Shown here piece after piece: positions 26,833 through 34,304 of a DNA stretch of 64,000 nt. The position numbers and the translations under genes were made by a program. Source of the stretch: Deinococcus aquatilis DSM 23025 (GTDB taxonomy: Bacteria > Deinococcota > Deinococci > Deinococcales > Deinococcaceae); NCBI RefSeq assembly GCF_000378445.1, contig NZ_KB899706.1, positions 51,783-115,782 of the forward strand. Reading direction: 5' to 3'. Numbering within the stretch: position 1 is the first letter of the stretch; each line of letters opens with the position of its first letter. The notes under the pieces were generated by a model. The model did not search any database. It had not been told where the DNA came from and worked only from the letters and a program-made list of their open reading frames with translations.

Positions 26833-27303
26833 ATGTCTGCTGTTACCGGGTCTGCCGTTTCTGGGTCTACTGTCGCTGAGTCTGCCACCATCCCAACATC
26901 CAACGCCGCCAGGTTGCGCGAATTTCACCGGGCCATCGGCCTCCAGTTGCCCAGCGTGCCCACCGTGCCTTCTCCCGACCTGTTGGCCCTGCGCCGCACC
27001 CTGATTTCAGAGGAATGGGCCGAAGTCCAGCAGGAGTTTGGGGTGCTGCAAGCCCGGTTGGAGGCCGCCGACCAACTGACCCCCTCAGACCTGACCCCAC
27101 TGGCGCACGAATTGGCCGACCTGCTCTACGTGACCTACGGTGCGCTGGACGTGCTGGGGCTGGATGCCGACGCCATTTTTGCTGAGGTTCACCGCGCCAA
27201 CCTGACCAAAACAACTGGCCCCAAGCGGGCCGATGGCAAACAACTGAAGCCCGAAGGCTGGCAGCCTGCCGATGTGCGGGCGGTGATCGAGGGCCAGAAA
27301 TAG
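26833..27303 (+). CDS. MazG-like NTP pyrophosphohydrolase (DR2231-like)
   Basis: After a Ser/Thr/Val-rich N-terminal stretch the protein shows A-R-L-R-E-F-H-R-A-I-G, S-E-E-W-A-E-V and H-E-L-A-D-L-L-Y-V-T-Y-G-A-L-D, the E-E-x-x-E and E-L-x-D metal-binding motifs of all-alpha MazG-like enzymes. The C-terminal G-K-Q-L-K-P-E-G-W matches, from memory, D. radiodurans DR2231, a MazG-like enzyme that hydrolyses dUTP to dUMP. A house-cleaning role against uracil incorporation is likely. ATG 26833 is preferred over 26800 because TAGCAT ends seven bases upstream. Confidence 0.8.
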   Translation: MSAVTGSAVSGSTVAESATIPTSNAARLREFHRAIGLQLPSVPTVPSPDLLALRRTLISEEWAEVQQEFGVLQARLEAADQLTPSDLTPLAHELADLLYVTYGALDVLGLDADAIFAEVHRANLTKTTGPKRADGKQLKPEGWQPADVRAVIEGQK

Positions 27304-27330
27304 GCGGGTGGATCGCGGAAAGGGCAGCAA

Positions 27331-27355
27331 CGAAAAAGAGGGGGTTGCCCCCTCT
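27331..27355 (-). terminator. Terminator of ddrB
   Basis: AGAGGGGG and CCCCCTCT pair around a three-base loop; on the minus strand a run of T residues follows. Confidence 0.7.
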
Positions 27356-27443
27356 GATGGTGTGTTGCCGTTGATTGTGCTGAGGGGTCAGGCAGCGGGC
27401 GTCCATCTGGTTTCACAGTCCGCTGCCCAGACCCGGTCCTCCA

Positions 27444-28013
27444 TCAAAACGGAGTTTCTTCCTCTACCACGCCTACTGCTGCGGCTCTGGGAGCAACAGC
27501 GGCAGCGGCAGGGCGGGGGCGCTGAGGTGCAGGCTGGGCCTGGGCGGGGGCGGCAGTTCGTGGTGCGCCGCTGGGGGCACCTCCGGGCAGGGCGTAGCGG
27601 TCCTGGCGGCGGCCTCCCCGGAAAATCGCCAGCGTCACGTACTCGAATTCGCCGTCGGCCTTCTCACGCACGTGCTCCGGGTCGCTGTTCTTGGCTCCAC
27701 GGCTGTATTTCACGGCGGCGGGCAGCTTCATTTTGCGGCTGTCTACAGGTTCCAGTTCGCGGCGGCGGTAGGCGTGACCCTTGTGGTAGACCAGTTCCTC
27801 GCCTTCCGGGGTGGTGTATTTGCGTGCGCCCAACAGCGCCCAATCAAAGTCGGGTTCGTTGTCGAAGGGGAACTGATAGCCGCCTGACGGCAACTCGCCG
27901 CTCGTCCAGCCCAGACGCCCGTATTGACGCTGAACTTCCAGCAACTTGTCGGCGCTTTCTACGTCTACCGTAACCCGCGCACCCAGATCGGTAATAAATT
28001 CAATATGCAGCAT
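27444..28013 (-). CDS. ddrB: Single-strand DNA-binding protein DdrB
   Basis: The N-terminal 145 residues are recognisable as DdrB: L-H-I-E-F-I-T-D-L-G-A-R-V at the start, G-R-L-G-W-T-S-G-E, G-G-Y-Q-F-P, H-A-Y-R-R-R-E-L-E and V-K-Y-S-R-G-A-K. The remaining tail is a flexible Ala/Pro/Gln linker ending in acidic residues (E-E-E-T-P-F), like the tails of SSB proteins that recruit partners. DdrB forms a pentameric ring, binds single-stranded DNA and promotes annealing in the early phase of genome repair after radiation; it is known only from Deinococcus. AGGAGG lies six bases before the ATG, and a response palindrome lies upstream. Confidence 0.95.
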   Translation of the reverse strand: MLHIEFITDLGARVTVDVESADKLLEVQRQYGRLGWTSGELPSGGYQFPFDNEPDFDWALLGARKYTTPEGEELVYHKGHAYRRRELEPVDSRKMKLPAAVKYSRGAKNSDPEHVREKADGEFEYVTLAIFRGGRRQDRYALPGGAPSGAPRTAAPAQAQPAPQRPRPAAAAVAPRAAAVGVVEEETPF

Positions 28014-28035
28014 ACAGACCTCCTGACTTGGCTAA

Positions 28036-28052
28036 CTACGTAAATAACATAA
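28036..28052 (-). promoter_or_regulatory. Radiation/desiccation response motif (DdrO operator) of ddrB
   Basis: The 17 bases starting C-T-A-C-G-T and ending C-A-T-A-A match the consensus TTATGTTATTGACATAA at 12 positions by eye. DdrO represses through this site until the protease IrrE/PprI cleaves it. It lies 23 bases before the ddrB start. Confidence 0.75.
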
Positions 28053-28139
28053 CACAGGCCGCCTGAAAATGCCAGAGCTGAAGCGCCTGATGCCGCCTTC
28101 CCGGTCAGGCCTTCCCAGTCTGGCCGGCTGAACTCTGGG

Positions 28140-28550
28140 TCAAGCGCCGGACGGCTCGGCTGCGCCGTTCTCCCGTGCCCGCCGCGATACCGTGCCCAGA
28201 AACAGGGCCACCAATTCGCCGTCTTCGGGCCTGTCCTGCACGGTCAGGCACCGACGCAGCTCTACCCGGTAGGTCGCCAGGGTACGGCCTACCCGTTCCG
28301 GTGTGGCGAGGGCGTGCAGCACGTCTCCCTGCTGAACGGCCCGGAAAAAACTCAGGTGGGTTTCTACGGCCACGGCCTGCGCTTCCAGATTGCTGATCAG
28401 GGCAAAGGCTTCATCAGCAAGGCTGAAAAGAAGGCCGCCGTGCGCTGTGCCGTGCATATTCAGGCCGGTACCCGAAACGGTCAGGCTCAGGTGAGTGCGC
28501 TGCGGTGCGGTCTGAAGCACAGTAATCCCCAGCAGGGTGGCGTAAGTCAT
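28140..28550 (-). CDS. Hotdog-fold thioesterase (PaaI type)
   Basis: 136 residues with the PaaI signature: N-M-H-G-T-A-H-G-G-L-L-F-S-L-A-D-E-A, where the Asp starts the long hotdog helix and is the catalytic residue, followed by A-V-E-T-H-L-S-F-F-R-A. PaaI-like enzymes release CoA from aryl or acyl thioesters, often in phenylacetate breakdown, but no such genes are adjacent. TAGGCT ends six bases before the ATG, fitting a leaderless mRNA. Confidence 0.85.
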   Translation of the reverse strand: MTYATLLGITVLQTAPQRTHLSLTVSGTGLNMHGTAHGGLLFSLADEAFALISNLEAQAVAVETHLSFFRAVQQGDVLHALATPERVGRTLATYRVELRRCLTVQDRPEDGELVALFLGTVSRRARENGAAEPSGA

Positions 28551-28706
28551 GATGTCAGCCTAAACCCTGTGCCGCCATTCTCTCTTACAAGCTCTAGAGT
28601 CCGTTATTATAGTCGGTGAGATGCCCCCTCAATCTAAAGAAGGTCTTTAGAGATTGAACAAGTTATATGACGTTATGCTGTTTCACATGCTGTTGATGGA
28701 TCAAGC

Positions 28707-29510
28707 GTGTCGTTAAGTGAGCATCACAATAAATGCGCCGCCTGTTTAGTAATGGCTGAGCAGGCTCTTGAAGTGAGTATGGCATTCCAGCCTATTGTCA
28801 ATGTCGCAACCCGTGAAATCTTTGCCTACGAAGCATTGGTTCGTGGCCCTCATGAGGAATCTGCGGCGTGGGTCTTTGAGCAGGTGACGTCGGAAAACAT
28901 GTATCACTTTGATCAGACTTGCCGCGTCACTGCTATTCGTTTGGCGGCCCGTCTGGGAATAGAAACACGGCTTTCTATCAACTTTTTGCCCAACGCGGTT
29001 TATGAACCCGCCACCTGTATTCGCACCACACTCAAAACGGCGCAGGAAGTGGGCTTTCCACTTGATCGCCTGATCTTTGAAATTACCGAGCATGAATCGG
29101 TACTGAACGAGGCACGGGTGCGGCGCATTATCGATGCCTACCGTGGTTACGGCTTTGTCACCGCTCTGGACGATTACGGCGCGGGGCACTCTACCGCTGG
29201 CCTGCTGCTGGCCCTGCGCCCCGACATCGTGAAGGTGGATATGGCCGTGATTCGTGGCCTCGATCAGGATCACTGGCGTGCTGCCTTGGTGGAGCATCTG
29301 GCGCAATTCGCGGCCAAAGTGGGCCTGATGGTGATTGCCGAGGGCGTCGAAACGCTGGAAGAAGCCCGCTGCCTGCTGTCACTGGGCATTACGCATATGC
29401 AGGGCTACCTGTTCGCGCGGCCCGCCTTTGAAGCCCTGCCCACCGTGCCCGACGACATTTTTGCAGCCTGCCTGAAAGCAGACCGGGGAGCGGGTGCGGC
29501 GCTGGACTGA
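28707..29510 (+). CDS. EAL-domain cyclic-di-GMP phosphodiesterase
   Basis: The whole protein is one EAL domain plus a short N-terminal piece with a C-x-x-C (C10, C13). Active-site motifs are intact: E-A-L-V-R-G at 42-47, E-I-T-E-H-E, D-D-Y-G-A-G, K-V-D-M, I-A-E-G-V-E-T and Q-G-Y-L-F. It should linearise cyclic-di-GMP to pGpG. No GGDEF or membrane segment is present, so it is a stand-alone cytosolic enzyme; the Cys pair could bind a metal or respond to redox, which is inference. The start is GTG. Confidence 0.85.
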   Translation: MSLSEHHNKCAACLVMAEQALEVSMAFQPIVNVATREIFAYEALVRGPHEESAAWVFEQVTSENMYHFDQTCRVTAIRLAARLGIETRLSINFLPNAVYEPATCIRTTLKTAQEVGFPLDRLIFEITEHESVLNEARVRRIIDAYRGYGFVTALDDYGAGHSTAGLLLALRPDIVKVDMAVIRGLDQDHWRAALVEHLAQFAAKVGLMVIAEGVETLEEARCLLSLGITHMQGYLFARPAFEALPTVPDDIFAACLKADRGAGAALD

Positions 29511-29553
29511 GGAAAGTCTTCAACCGTCATCCCGGCCTGGGTGCGCCGCACGC

Positions 29554-29559
29554 TAGATT
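29554..29559 (+). promoter_or_regulatory. -10 box of the carboxylesterase
   Basis: TAGATT eight bases before the ATG at 29568. Confidence 0.5.
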
Positions 29560-29567
29560 GGCGGCCT

Positions 29568-31049
29568 ATGACGGCCCGAACCGATCCATTCCTGCGCGAA
29601 ACGGAGTCGGGCTGGGTGCGAGGCAGGGCGGTTGGGTCGCGTGCGGGCCAGAGTTGGGCGTGGCTGGGCCTGCCTTATGCGGCGCAGGCGGCAGGCCCGC
29701 TTCGGTTTCAGGAGCCGCAGCCCCATTCGGGTTGGCCCGGAGTGCGCGAGGCCCAGACCTTTGGCCCCGATGTCCTGCAACCCCTTGACCCCTCGGTCAC
29801 GCTGACTCCCTCCCGTGAGGGGAGCCTGCTGCTGAATATCTGGACGCCTGCTCGCCCCGCGCCTCCCGGTGGCTGGCCGGTGCTGTTCTGGTTGCACGGC
29901 GGCGCATTCCGGGCAGGCAGTGGCCGCCTGTACGATGGCCGGGAACTGGCCGCCGCAGGAGAGGTGGTCGTTGTGACCGTCAATTCCCGTCTGGGGCCGC
30001 TGGGTTACGCCAACTTCGGCGGCCTGTTTGCCGACAGCCGCTTTGCGCCCAATGCCGGGTTTCAGGATCAGGTGGCGGCGCTGCGCTGGGTGCAGGCCAA
30101 TATCGCGGCCTTCGGGGGCGATCCGGCCCGAATCACGGCGGCGGGGCAATCGGCGGGGGCGGTGGGGGTGGCCCTGCTGCTGGGGCACGCGCCTACTGCG
30201 CCGCTGCTGGCCGGGGCCATCCTGCAAAGCGGCGGGCTGAATCAGGTCAGCGACCCCGACAACAGCCTGGAGATTGCCCAGGCCTATGCCCATGCGCTGG
30301 GCGTGCGGGCGGATAACCCGGACAAGCTCTGGACTCTGCCGCCCCGCGCTTTCGTAGCCGCACTGCACACCCTGGAAGGCGTGCGGAAACGCAGTCTGAA
30401 TTCCCGCCCGTACCTCGACGGCGTGCTGTTGCCAGCCACCCGCGCCGAACTGATGGCCCGTCCGCTGGCGCAGGTGCCGCTGCTGATCGGAGCCAACCGC
30501 GAAGAATATTCGCTGTTCGTGCGCCTGCCAGACCGGATTTTTCAGAAGATAGACCGGGCCTATCTGGCCCACAGGTTGGAGCAAAACGCTTCGCCAGAGC
30601 AGGTGCTCAGGATTCTCTCGGCCTACCCGGACACCCTCGAAGGTCTGACCGCGCTGGGCACCGACCTGTTTTTTCACACCCCCAACGATGTTTTGGCCGA
30701 CACGCACCCGGCCCCACACTGGCGCTACCGTCTGGACTGGGGAACCAGGGTGGCGGGCCTCGGCGCCACCCACGGCATGGAACTGCTGTTCCTGTGGCCC
30801 CGCCCGATGGGATTGTCTTCGGCCCTGATGCGTGGCGGGCAGACCCAGCAGCGCGGCGCACTGGCCGCCCGGATGCAGGCCGCGTGGCTGAACTTCGTGC
30901 GGGAAGGCAACCCCGGCCCCGGCTGGCAACCCGGAAGCGCCCAGAATCCCAACGTGAACGTGTTGTCGCTGGCTGGCCCAAGCACCGAATACGCCGCCGA
31001 ACGCGAGCGCCGCGCCCTGTGGGAGGGTCTAGTGATGCCGATGCCGTGA
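29568..31049 (+). CDS. Type B carboxylesterase
   Basis: About 490 residues with the type B carboxylesterase layout: E-S-G-W-V-R-G and Y-A-A near the start, the oxyanion-hole motif W-L-H-G-G-A-F-R, the nucleophile Ser in G-Q-S-A-G-A near residue 200, the acid in G-A-N-R-E-E-Y and the His in T-H-G-M-E-L. It hydrolyses carboxylic esters; the substrate is unknown. There is no signal peptide. ATG 29568 is preferred because of the TAGATT box just upstream; a GTG 27 bases earlier is possible. Confidence 0.9.
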   Translation: MTARTDPFLRETESGWVRGRAVGSRAGQSWAWLGLPYAAQAAGPLRFQEPQPHSGWPGVREAQTFGPDVLQPLDPSVTLTPSREGSLLLNIWTPARPAPPGGWPVLFWLHGGAFRAGSGRLYDGRELAAAGEVVVVTVNSRLGPLGYANFGGLFADSRFAPNAGFQDQVAALRWVQANIAAFGGDPARITAAGQSAGAVGVALLLGHAPTAPLLAGAILQSGGLNQVSDPDNSLEIAQAYAHALGVRADNPDKLWTLPPRAFVAALHTLEGVRKRSLNSRPYLDGVLLPATRAELMARPLAQVPLLIGANREEYSLFVRLPDRIFQKIDRAYLAHRLEQNASPEQVLRILSAYPDTLEGLTALGTDLFFHTPNDVLADTHPAPHWRYRLDWGTRVAGLGATHGMELLFLWPRPMGLSSALMRGGQTQQRGALAARMQAAWLNFVREGNPGPGWQPGSAQNPNVNVLSLAGPSTEYAAERERRALWEGLVMPMP

Positions 31050-31109
31050 GGGACCATGAAAGAATCCCGCTGCCCTGCATTTTGCCTCCGTTCCACAGCT
31101 CCTCCATGT

Positions 31110-31115
31110 TAGATT
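31110..31115 (+). promoter_or_regulatory. -10 box of the deacetylase-like gene
   Basis: TAGATT seven bases before the ATG at 31123. Confidence 0.5.
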
Positions 31116-31122
31116 CACCCCC

Positions 31123-32307
31123 ATGCAAGTTAAACGGGGTCTGGGCGCGGCACTGACCGGAGCGGCGCTGCTGTGGGCCGGATCATTTCTGGCGTGGCGC
31201 TGGGCCGGACTGGGCTTTGCCAGAAGGGGGCGCAGCGCCACACCCACAGCGGCCCTGCTGGTGGTGGGCGGGCCTGATCCCCACGTCACGCCGCAGATTC
31301 TGGAGGCTCTGGCGCAGGCCGAAATTCAGGGCACCTTTTTTGTGAATGCCGAGGCGGTGGCCCGCTTCCCCGATCTGACGCGCCGAATCGTGCAGGCAGG
31401 GCACGCCTTGGGCGCTGAGCTGGGCAGCTCGGGTGTGCCGTGGCCGGGAAGGTGGACTGCACAGCTTCAGCAGACGCGGCAGGCTGTTCAGGCCGTTACA
31501 GGCGACGATATTCAGTTCTTTACCGCTGGCCCGCGAATTCCGCCGCTGGTCGTGCTGCTGGCCGCCCGCGCCTTGGGCCTGACGCCTGTGCAGGGAGAAC
31601 CGATCACCAGCGGATTGCCTGCCCATTTGCCGCAGGGCCGCCTGCTAGCGGTGTCTGGTACGTCGTCCAGCATGCCTGCCGCGCTGCCCCTACTGCTGGT
31701 CGAACTGAAAGCACGCGGCTACGTGGCCCACCCACTGTCCAGCCTCCCCGGTCTGCGCCCCGAACATTCCGGTGATCTGATTCCTGACCTGATGGGTGTG
31801 GTAGATGTGTTGTATGACCGCACAGGCCACATCCGGCGCATCGGGGGGCACGCGCACAGCCTGTTCCGGCTGGGCACTGCGCCCTATCCGCTTTCCACCA
31901 TCACCCTGACCGACCCCACGCAGCCGCAGGGCCTCACCATCGCGGCGGGTCAGCGCATCGCAGAATTTCACCTCGACAGCGCCCGCCTGGTGCAACTCGC
32001 GGAGCGGCCTGTGGCGGGGCGGCATGTGGTCAAGCATTCCATTCACGACCTCGCTGCCGCTCTGCGTGACGACCCGGCCTGGAAGACACTGCCCGCCGTC
32101 TTCAGCATCAGCATTTTTTCCGATGTCTTGCGGCTCTACGGCTTCACGGTGGTCGAGCTGCCCGCGCCGATGCTGCGCCGCCTGAACTGGTGGTCTCGCA
32201 CCCTGCGCCGCGCTTACGGCGTGTCCGACCTGAGCCGCCCGCATACGCCCAAGCTGGCGGTCATCTCGCGCACCGAGCTGATTCGGCGCTTTGGCGAACG
32301 GAAATAG
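31123..32307 (+). CDS. Degenerate polysaccharide-deacetylase (NodB) domain fused to a YkoP-like domain
   Basis: One N-terminal membrane anchor (residues about 7-27) precedes a NodB-type fold at about 40-230: G-P-D-P-H-V-T-P-Q-I-L and G-T-F-F-V-N-A keep the family framework, and I-V-Q-A-G-H-A-L-G follows. The Asp-Asp that starts the motif and the two zinc-binding histidines are absent (V-V-G-G and E-L-G-S-S-G instead), so it probably has no deacetylase activity. Residues about 270-394 resemble YkoP of Bacillus (F-S-I-S-I-F-S-D-V-L-R-L-Y-G). A structural or binding role at the cell envelope is likely. Confidence 0.7.
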   Translation: MQVKRGLGAALTGAALLWAGSFLAWRWAGLGFARRGRSATPTAALLVVGGPDPHVTPQILEALAQAEIQGTFFVNAEAVARFPDLTRRIVQAGHALGAELGSSGVPWPGRWTAQLQQTRQAVQAVTGDDIQFFTAGPRIPPLVVLLAARALGLTPVQGEPITSGLPAHLPQGRLLAVSGTSSSMPAALPLLLVELKARGYVAHPLSSLPGLRPEHSGDLIPDLMGVVDVLYDRTGHIRRIGGHAHSLFRLGTAPYPLSTITLTDPTQPQGLTIAAGQRIAEFHLDSARLVQLAERPVAGRHVVKHSIHDLAAALRDDPAWKTLPAVFSISIFSDVLRLYGFTVVELPAPMLRRLNWWSRTLRRAYGVSDLSRPHTPKLAVISRTELIRRFGERK

Positions 32308-32326
32308 AGCGGGCGCGTGGGCGCGG

Positions 32327-32332
32327 TACGCT
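32327..32332 (+). promoter_or_regulatory. -10 box of the small exported gene
   Basis: TACGCT six bases before the ATG at 32339. Confidence 0.45.
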
Positions 32333-32338
32333 GAGGCC

Positions 32339-32863
32339 ATGCGCTCCCTCCTGCTCGCCTGCCTGCTCCTGTCTTCCCTCGCCTCTGCGGGCGGTTCGGG
32401 CAGCGTGCGGGTGCTGCCGCCTCTTTCACGTCTGCCCGCCTCCGCTCCTGTGCAGTCCGGTCAGGCGTGGGTGCTGACCGGAACCACGGCAGAGGGCGAG
32501 CAATTCCGAACCGTGCTGAAGCTGAGTGCAGACGCCCCAAAGCTGGACGGCGCGTGGACCTTTCGCGCTGACCGGGGAGTGCTGCTGTACGATCCCGCCG
32601 CCGAGTCCGTGGTGGCGCTGGACCTGAAGGAAGTGCCGGAAGGTGGGATGGCGCTGGCCTGCGTGCGGGTGGGCCATCTGGGCAGCGGGGGAGGGGAGAG
32701 CAGCACTGGGGAGGGCGTGTTAGTCAGCGGCACGGCCCCGCAGGTGGCGGCCCGTCTCGAAGAAGCTTTTGCCCTTGCCAGCAGTGTTCCCAGTTCGGCA
32801 GACCTCGCGGCGGCGGCAACAGAACTGCGGCTGGGACGCTGCACAATCACGCAGCAAAAATAA
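32339..32863 (+). CDS. Exported hypothetical protein
   Basis: A signal peptide (L-L-L-A-C-L-L-L-S-S-L-A-S-A) leads a mature protein of about 155 residues with no recognised domain. The signal could be read as a lipobox-like L-L-A-C, but Cys sits too early for a typical lipoprotein. It contains a Gly/Ser-rich loop and two further cysteines (A-C-V-R and R-C-T-I). It follows the deacetylase-like gene by 31 bases with its own promoter box. The function is unknown. Confidence 0.55.
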   Translation: MRSLLLACLLLSSLASAGGSGSVRVLPPLSRLPASAPVQSGQAWVLTGTTAEGEQFRTVLKLSADAPKLDGAWTFRADRGVLLYDPAAESVVALDLKEVPEGGMALACVRVGHLGSGGGESSTGEGVLVSGTAPQVAARLEEAFALASSVPSSADLAAAATELRLGRCTITQQK

Positions 32864-32963
32864 CTGTACCCCGGCTTGGCCTCCTCTTCATCTTGCCCCA
32901 TTCGTAAATATCGCTTCAGCTTGGGCTTGCCTGACCCATGTGTGCGGCTGCCACACTTGCCCC

Positions 32964-33185
32964 ATGCCAGACAAAGACGACAAGAACAAGGGCCACACCA
33001 GCCTTCCCGACCAGTACGACCGCAGCAAAACGGAAGTGCAGGAAATCGAAGACGGTCACAAGCCCAACCTGAAAGGCGCGAATGACCGTGAGGCCACCGC
33101 TGCCCGCAACACCGAGCACGACGGCCACAAAGAAAAGCAGGACGTAGAGGAAGCCCGCTCGGTTCCGGCCAGCAAGCAGGGCTGA
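32964..33185 (+). CDS. Small hydrophilic protein (73 residues)
   Basis: Very polar sequence, rich in Lys, Asp, Glu, Asn and His (D-K-D-D-K-N-K-G-H at the start), with no hydrophobic core. The composition resembles disordered stress or desiccation proteins (hydrophilin-like), which fits a Deinococcus, but no named family can be assigned. The frame ends cleanly before a strong hairpin. Confidence 0.5.
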   Translation: MPDKDDKNKGHTSLPDQYDRSKTEVQEIEDGHKPNLKGANDREATAARNTEHDGHKEKQDVEEARSVPASKQG

Positions 33186-33210
33186 ATCCAACAATAAATC
33201 AGCAAATAGA

Positions 33211-33247
33211 AAGCAGAGGCCGGGGCGAGAATCCCTGGCCTCTGCTT
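33211..33247 (-). terminator. Bidirectional hairpin terminator
   Basis: AAGCAGAGGCC pairs with GGCCTCTGCTT over 11 bases; on the minus strand a TTTCTATTT run follows, so it mainly ends the exported-protein gene at 33287-34204. Confidence 0.65.
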
Positions 33248-33286
33248 CCCTATGTCGTGCTTGCGCCTTGGCTTACGGCAACACCA

Positions 33287-34204
33287 TCAGCGAATATCCA
33301 GCGGCTCGTACACCCGTTTGCTGCTGCCGTCATCAAAAACCAGCGTGCCGATGGCCCCCACCCGCACGTAGCGGCGATCTGCGCGGGCACGTACATTGAA
33401 AGGCAAGGTAAAGCTGAGACTGCCGCCTTGCTGGGTCATTTTGACGTTACCACCCCCGCCCGCCGCGTATGTATCGCGCCCCGGTGTGCGGATTTTGGCG
33501 GTCACGCTGCCCACGTAGTATTCCAGTTCATATTCAAAGCTGGCGCTGATCAGCCGCCGTCCGTTGAGTACGGTATTGACCTGTAAGGTGCAGGCTGCGC
33601 CTTCTCCCAGAGGTAGGTAGGCAGTGACACCCCGGTTGCTGCGGCAGGAGGTAAACGACCAATCCAGGAGTTTGAGCGCGGCACTGCTGGAACTTGTGGC
33701 CGCAGGTCTGGCCGGAGCCGGGGCACTGTAGTTCGTGTAGGTCAGGTCGGCCAGGAGCGCTACCGCCGTCAATCCACCGTCCCGCACACAAAGGATAGAG
33801 CGGGCATTGGGAGCCGGATAGCTGCTGAGAGTCCGCTCGCTGGTGGCCCCGTAACAGGGTTCAATGCGCCCTGTAAAAGCGCTGTAGCCGATGGCGGTGC
33901 GCTGCAGTTCGGCAAAGGTGGTGCGGTCTGTCTCTGCGTAAAAGTCGTCCTCATCGATAAACAACGCCATCAGCTCGATGCGGCCCTGTGCATCGTCGTT
34001 TTCGCGGCGAATAAAGGCCCGGTCGCCTGTGTTCAGGGTATAAATCCAATTCTGGCCGCTGCGGTAAGGCTCACTGCACCCGTATTGGCGGCAAAACGCA
34101 CTGTTATAAAAGCTGTCGCGGGTACCCAAAATTCCGGCGGCAGACGCTGTAGATAGGGCGGTCAACAGCAGGCTGGAAAGGGCCAGACGAGGCACAGAAG
34201 GCAT
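33287..34204 (-). CDS. Exported hypothetical protein (305 residues)
   Basis: The N-terminus is a signal peptide (L-A-L-S-S-L-L-L-T-A-L-S-T-A-S-A). The mature protein has two parts: residues 23-150 with Cys pairs (F-C-R-Q-Y-G-C and P-C-Y-G / L-C-V) and a beta-rich C-terminal part (170-305) that starts after an Ala/Ser linker and also has two cysteines. I do not recognise either. A TACTCT box ends five bases before the ATG. It is likely periplasmic or cell-envelope. No neighbour explains it. Confidence 0.55.
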   Translation of the reverse strand: MPSVPRLALSSLLLTALSTASAAGILGTRDSFYNSAFCRQYGCSEPYRSGQNWIYTLNTGDRAFIRRENDDAQGRIELMALFIDEDDFYAETDRTTFAELQRTAIGYSAFTGRIEPCYGATSERTLSSYPAPNARSILCVRDGGLTAVALLADLTYTNYSAPAPARPAATSSSSAALKLLDWSFTSCRSNRGVTAYLPLGEGAACTLQVNTVLNGRRLISASFEYELEYYVGSVTAKIRTPGRDTYAAGGGGNVKMTQQGGSLSFTLPFNVRARADRRYVRVGAIGTLVFDDGSSKRVYEPLDIR

Positions 34205-34233
34205 GGTTCAGAGTAGTGGGTGAACACTGCATA

Positions 34234-34264
34234 GGAGGCCGCATATCCAGCAGATGCGGCCTCC
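34234..34264 (-). terminator. Hairpin after uvrB
   Basis: GGAGGCCGCAT pairs perfectly with ATGCGGCCTCC around a nine-base loop. No T run follows, so its role as terminator is uncertain; it could stabilise an mRNA end. Confidence 0.45.
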
Positions 34265-34304
34265 GGTTGGGGTGATTCTCAGCTCAGGCTTCTGCTGGAA
34301 CTGG

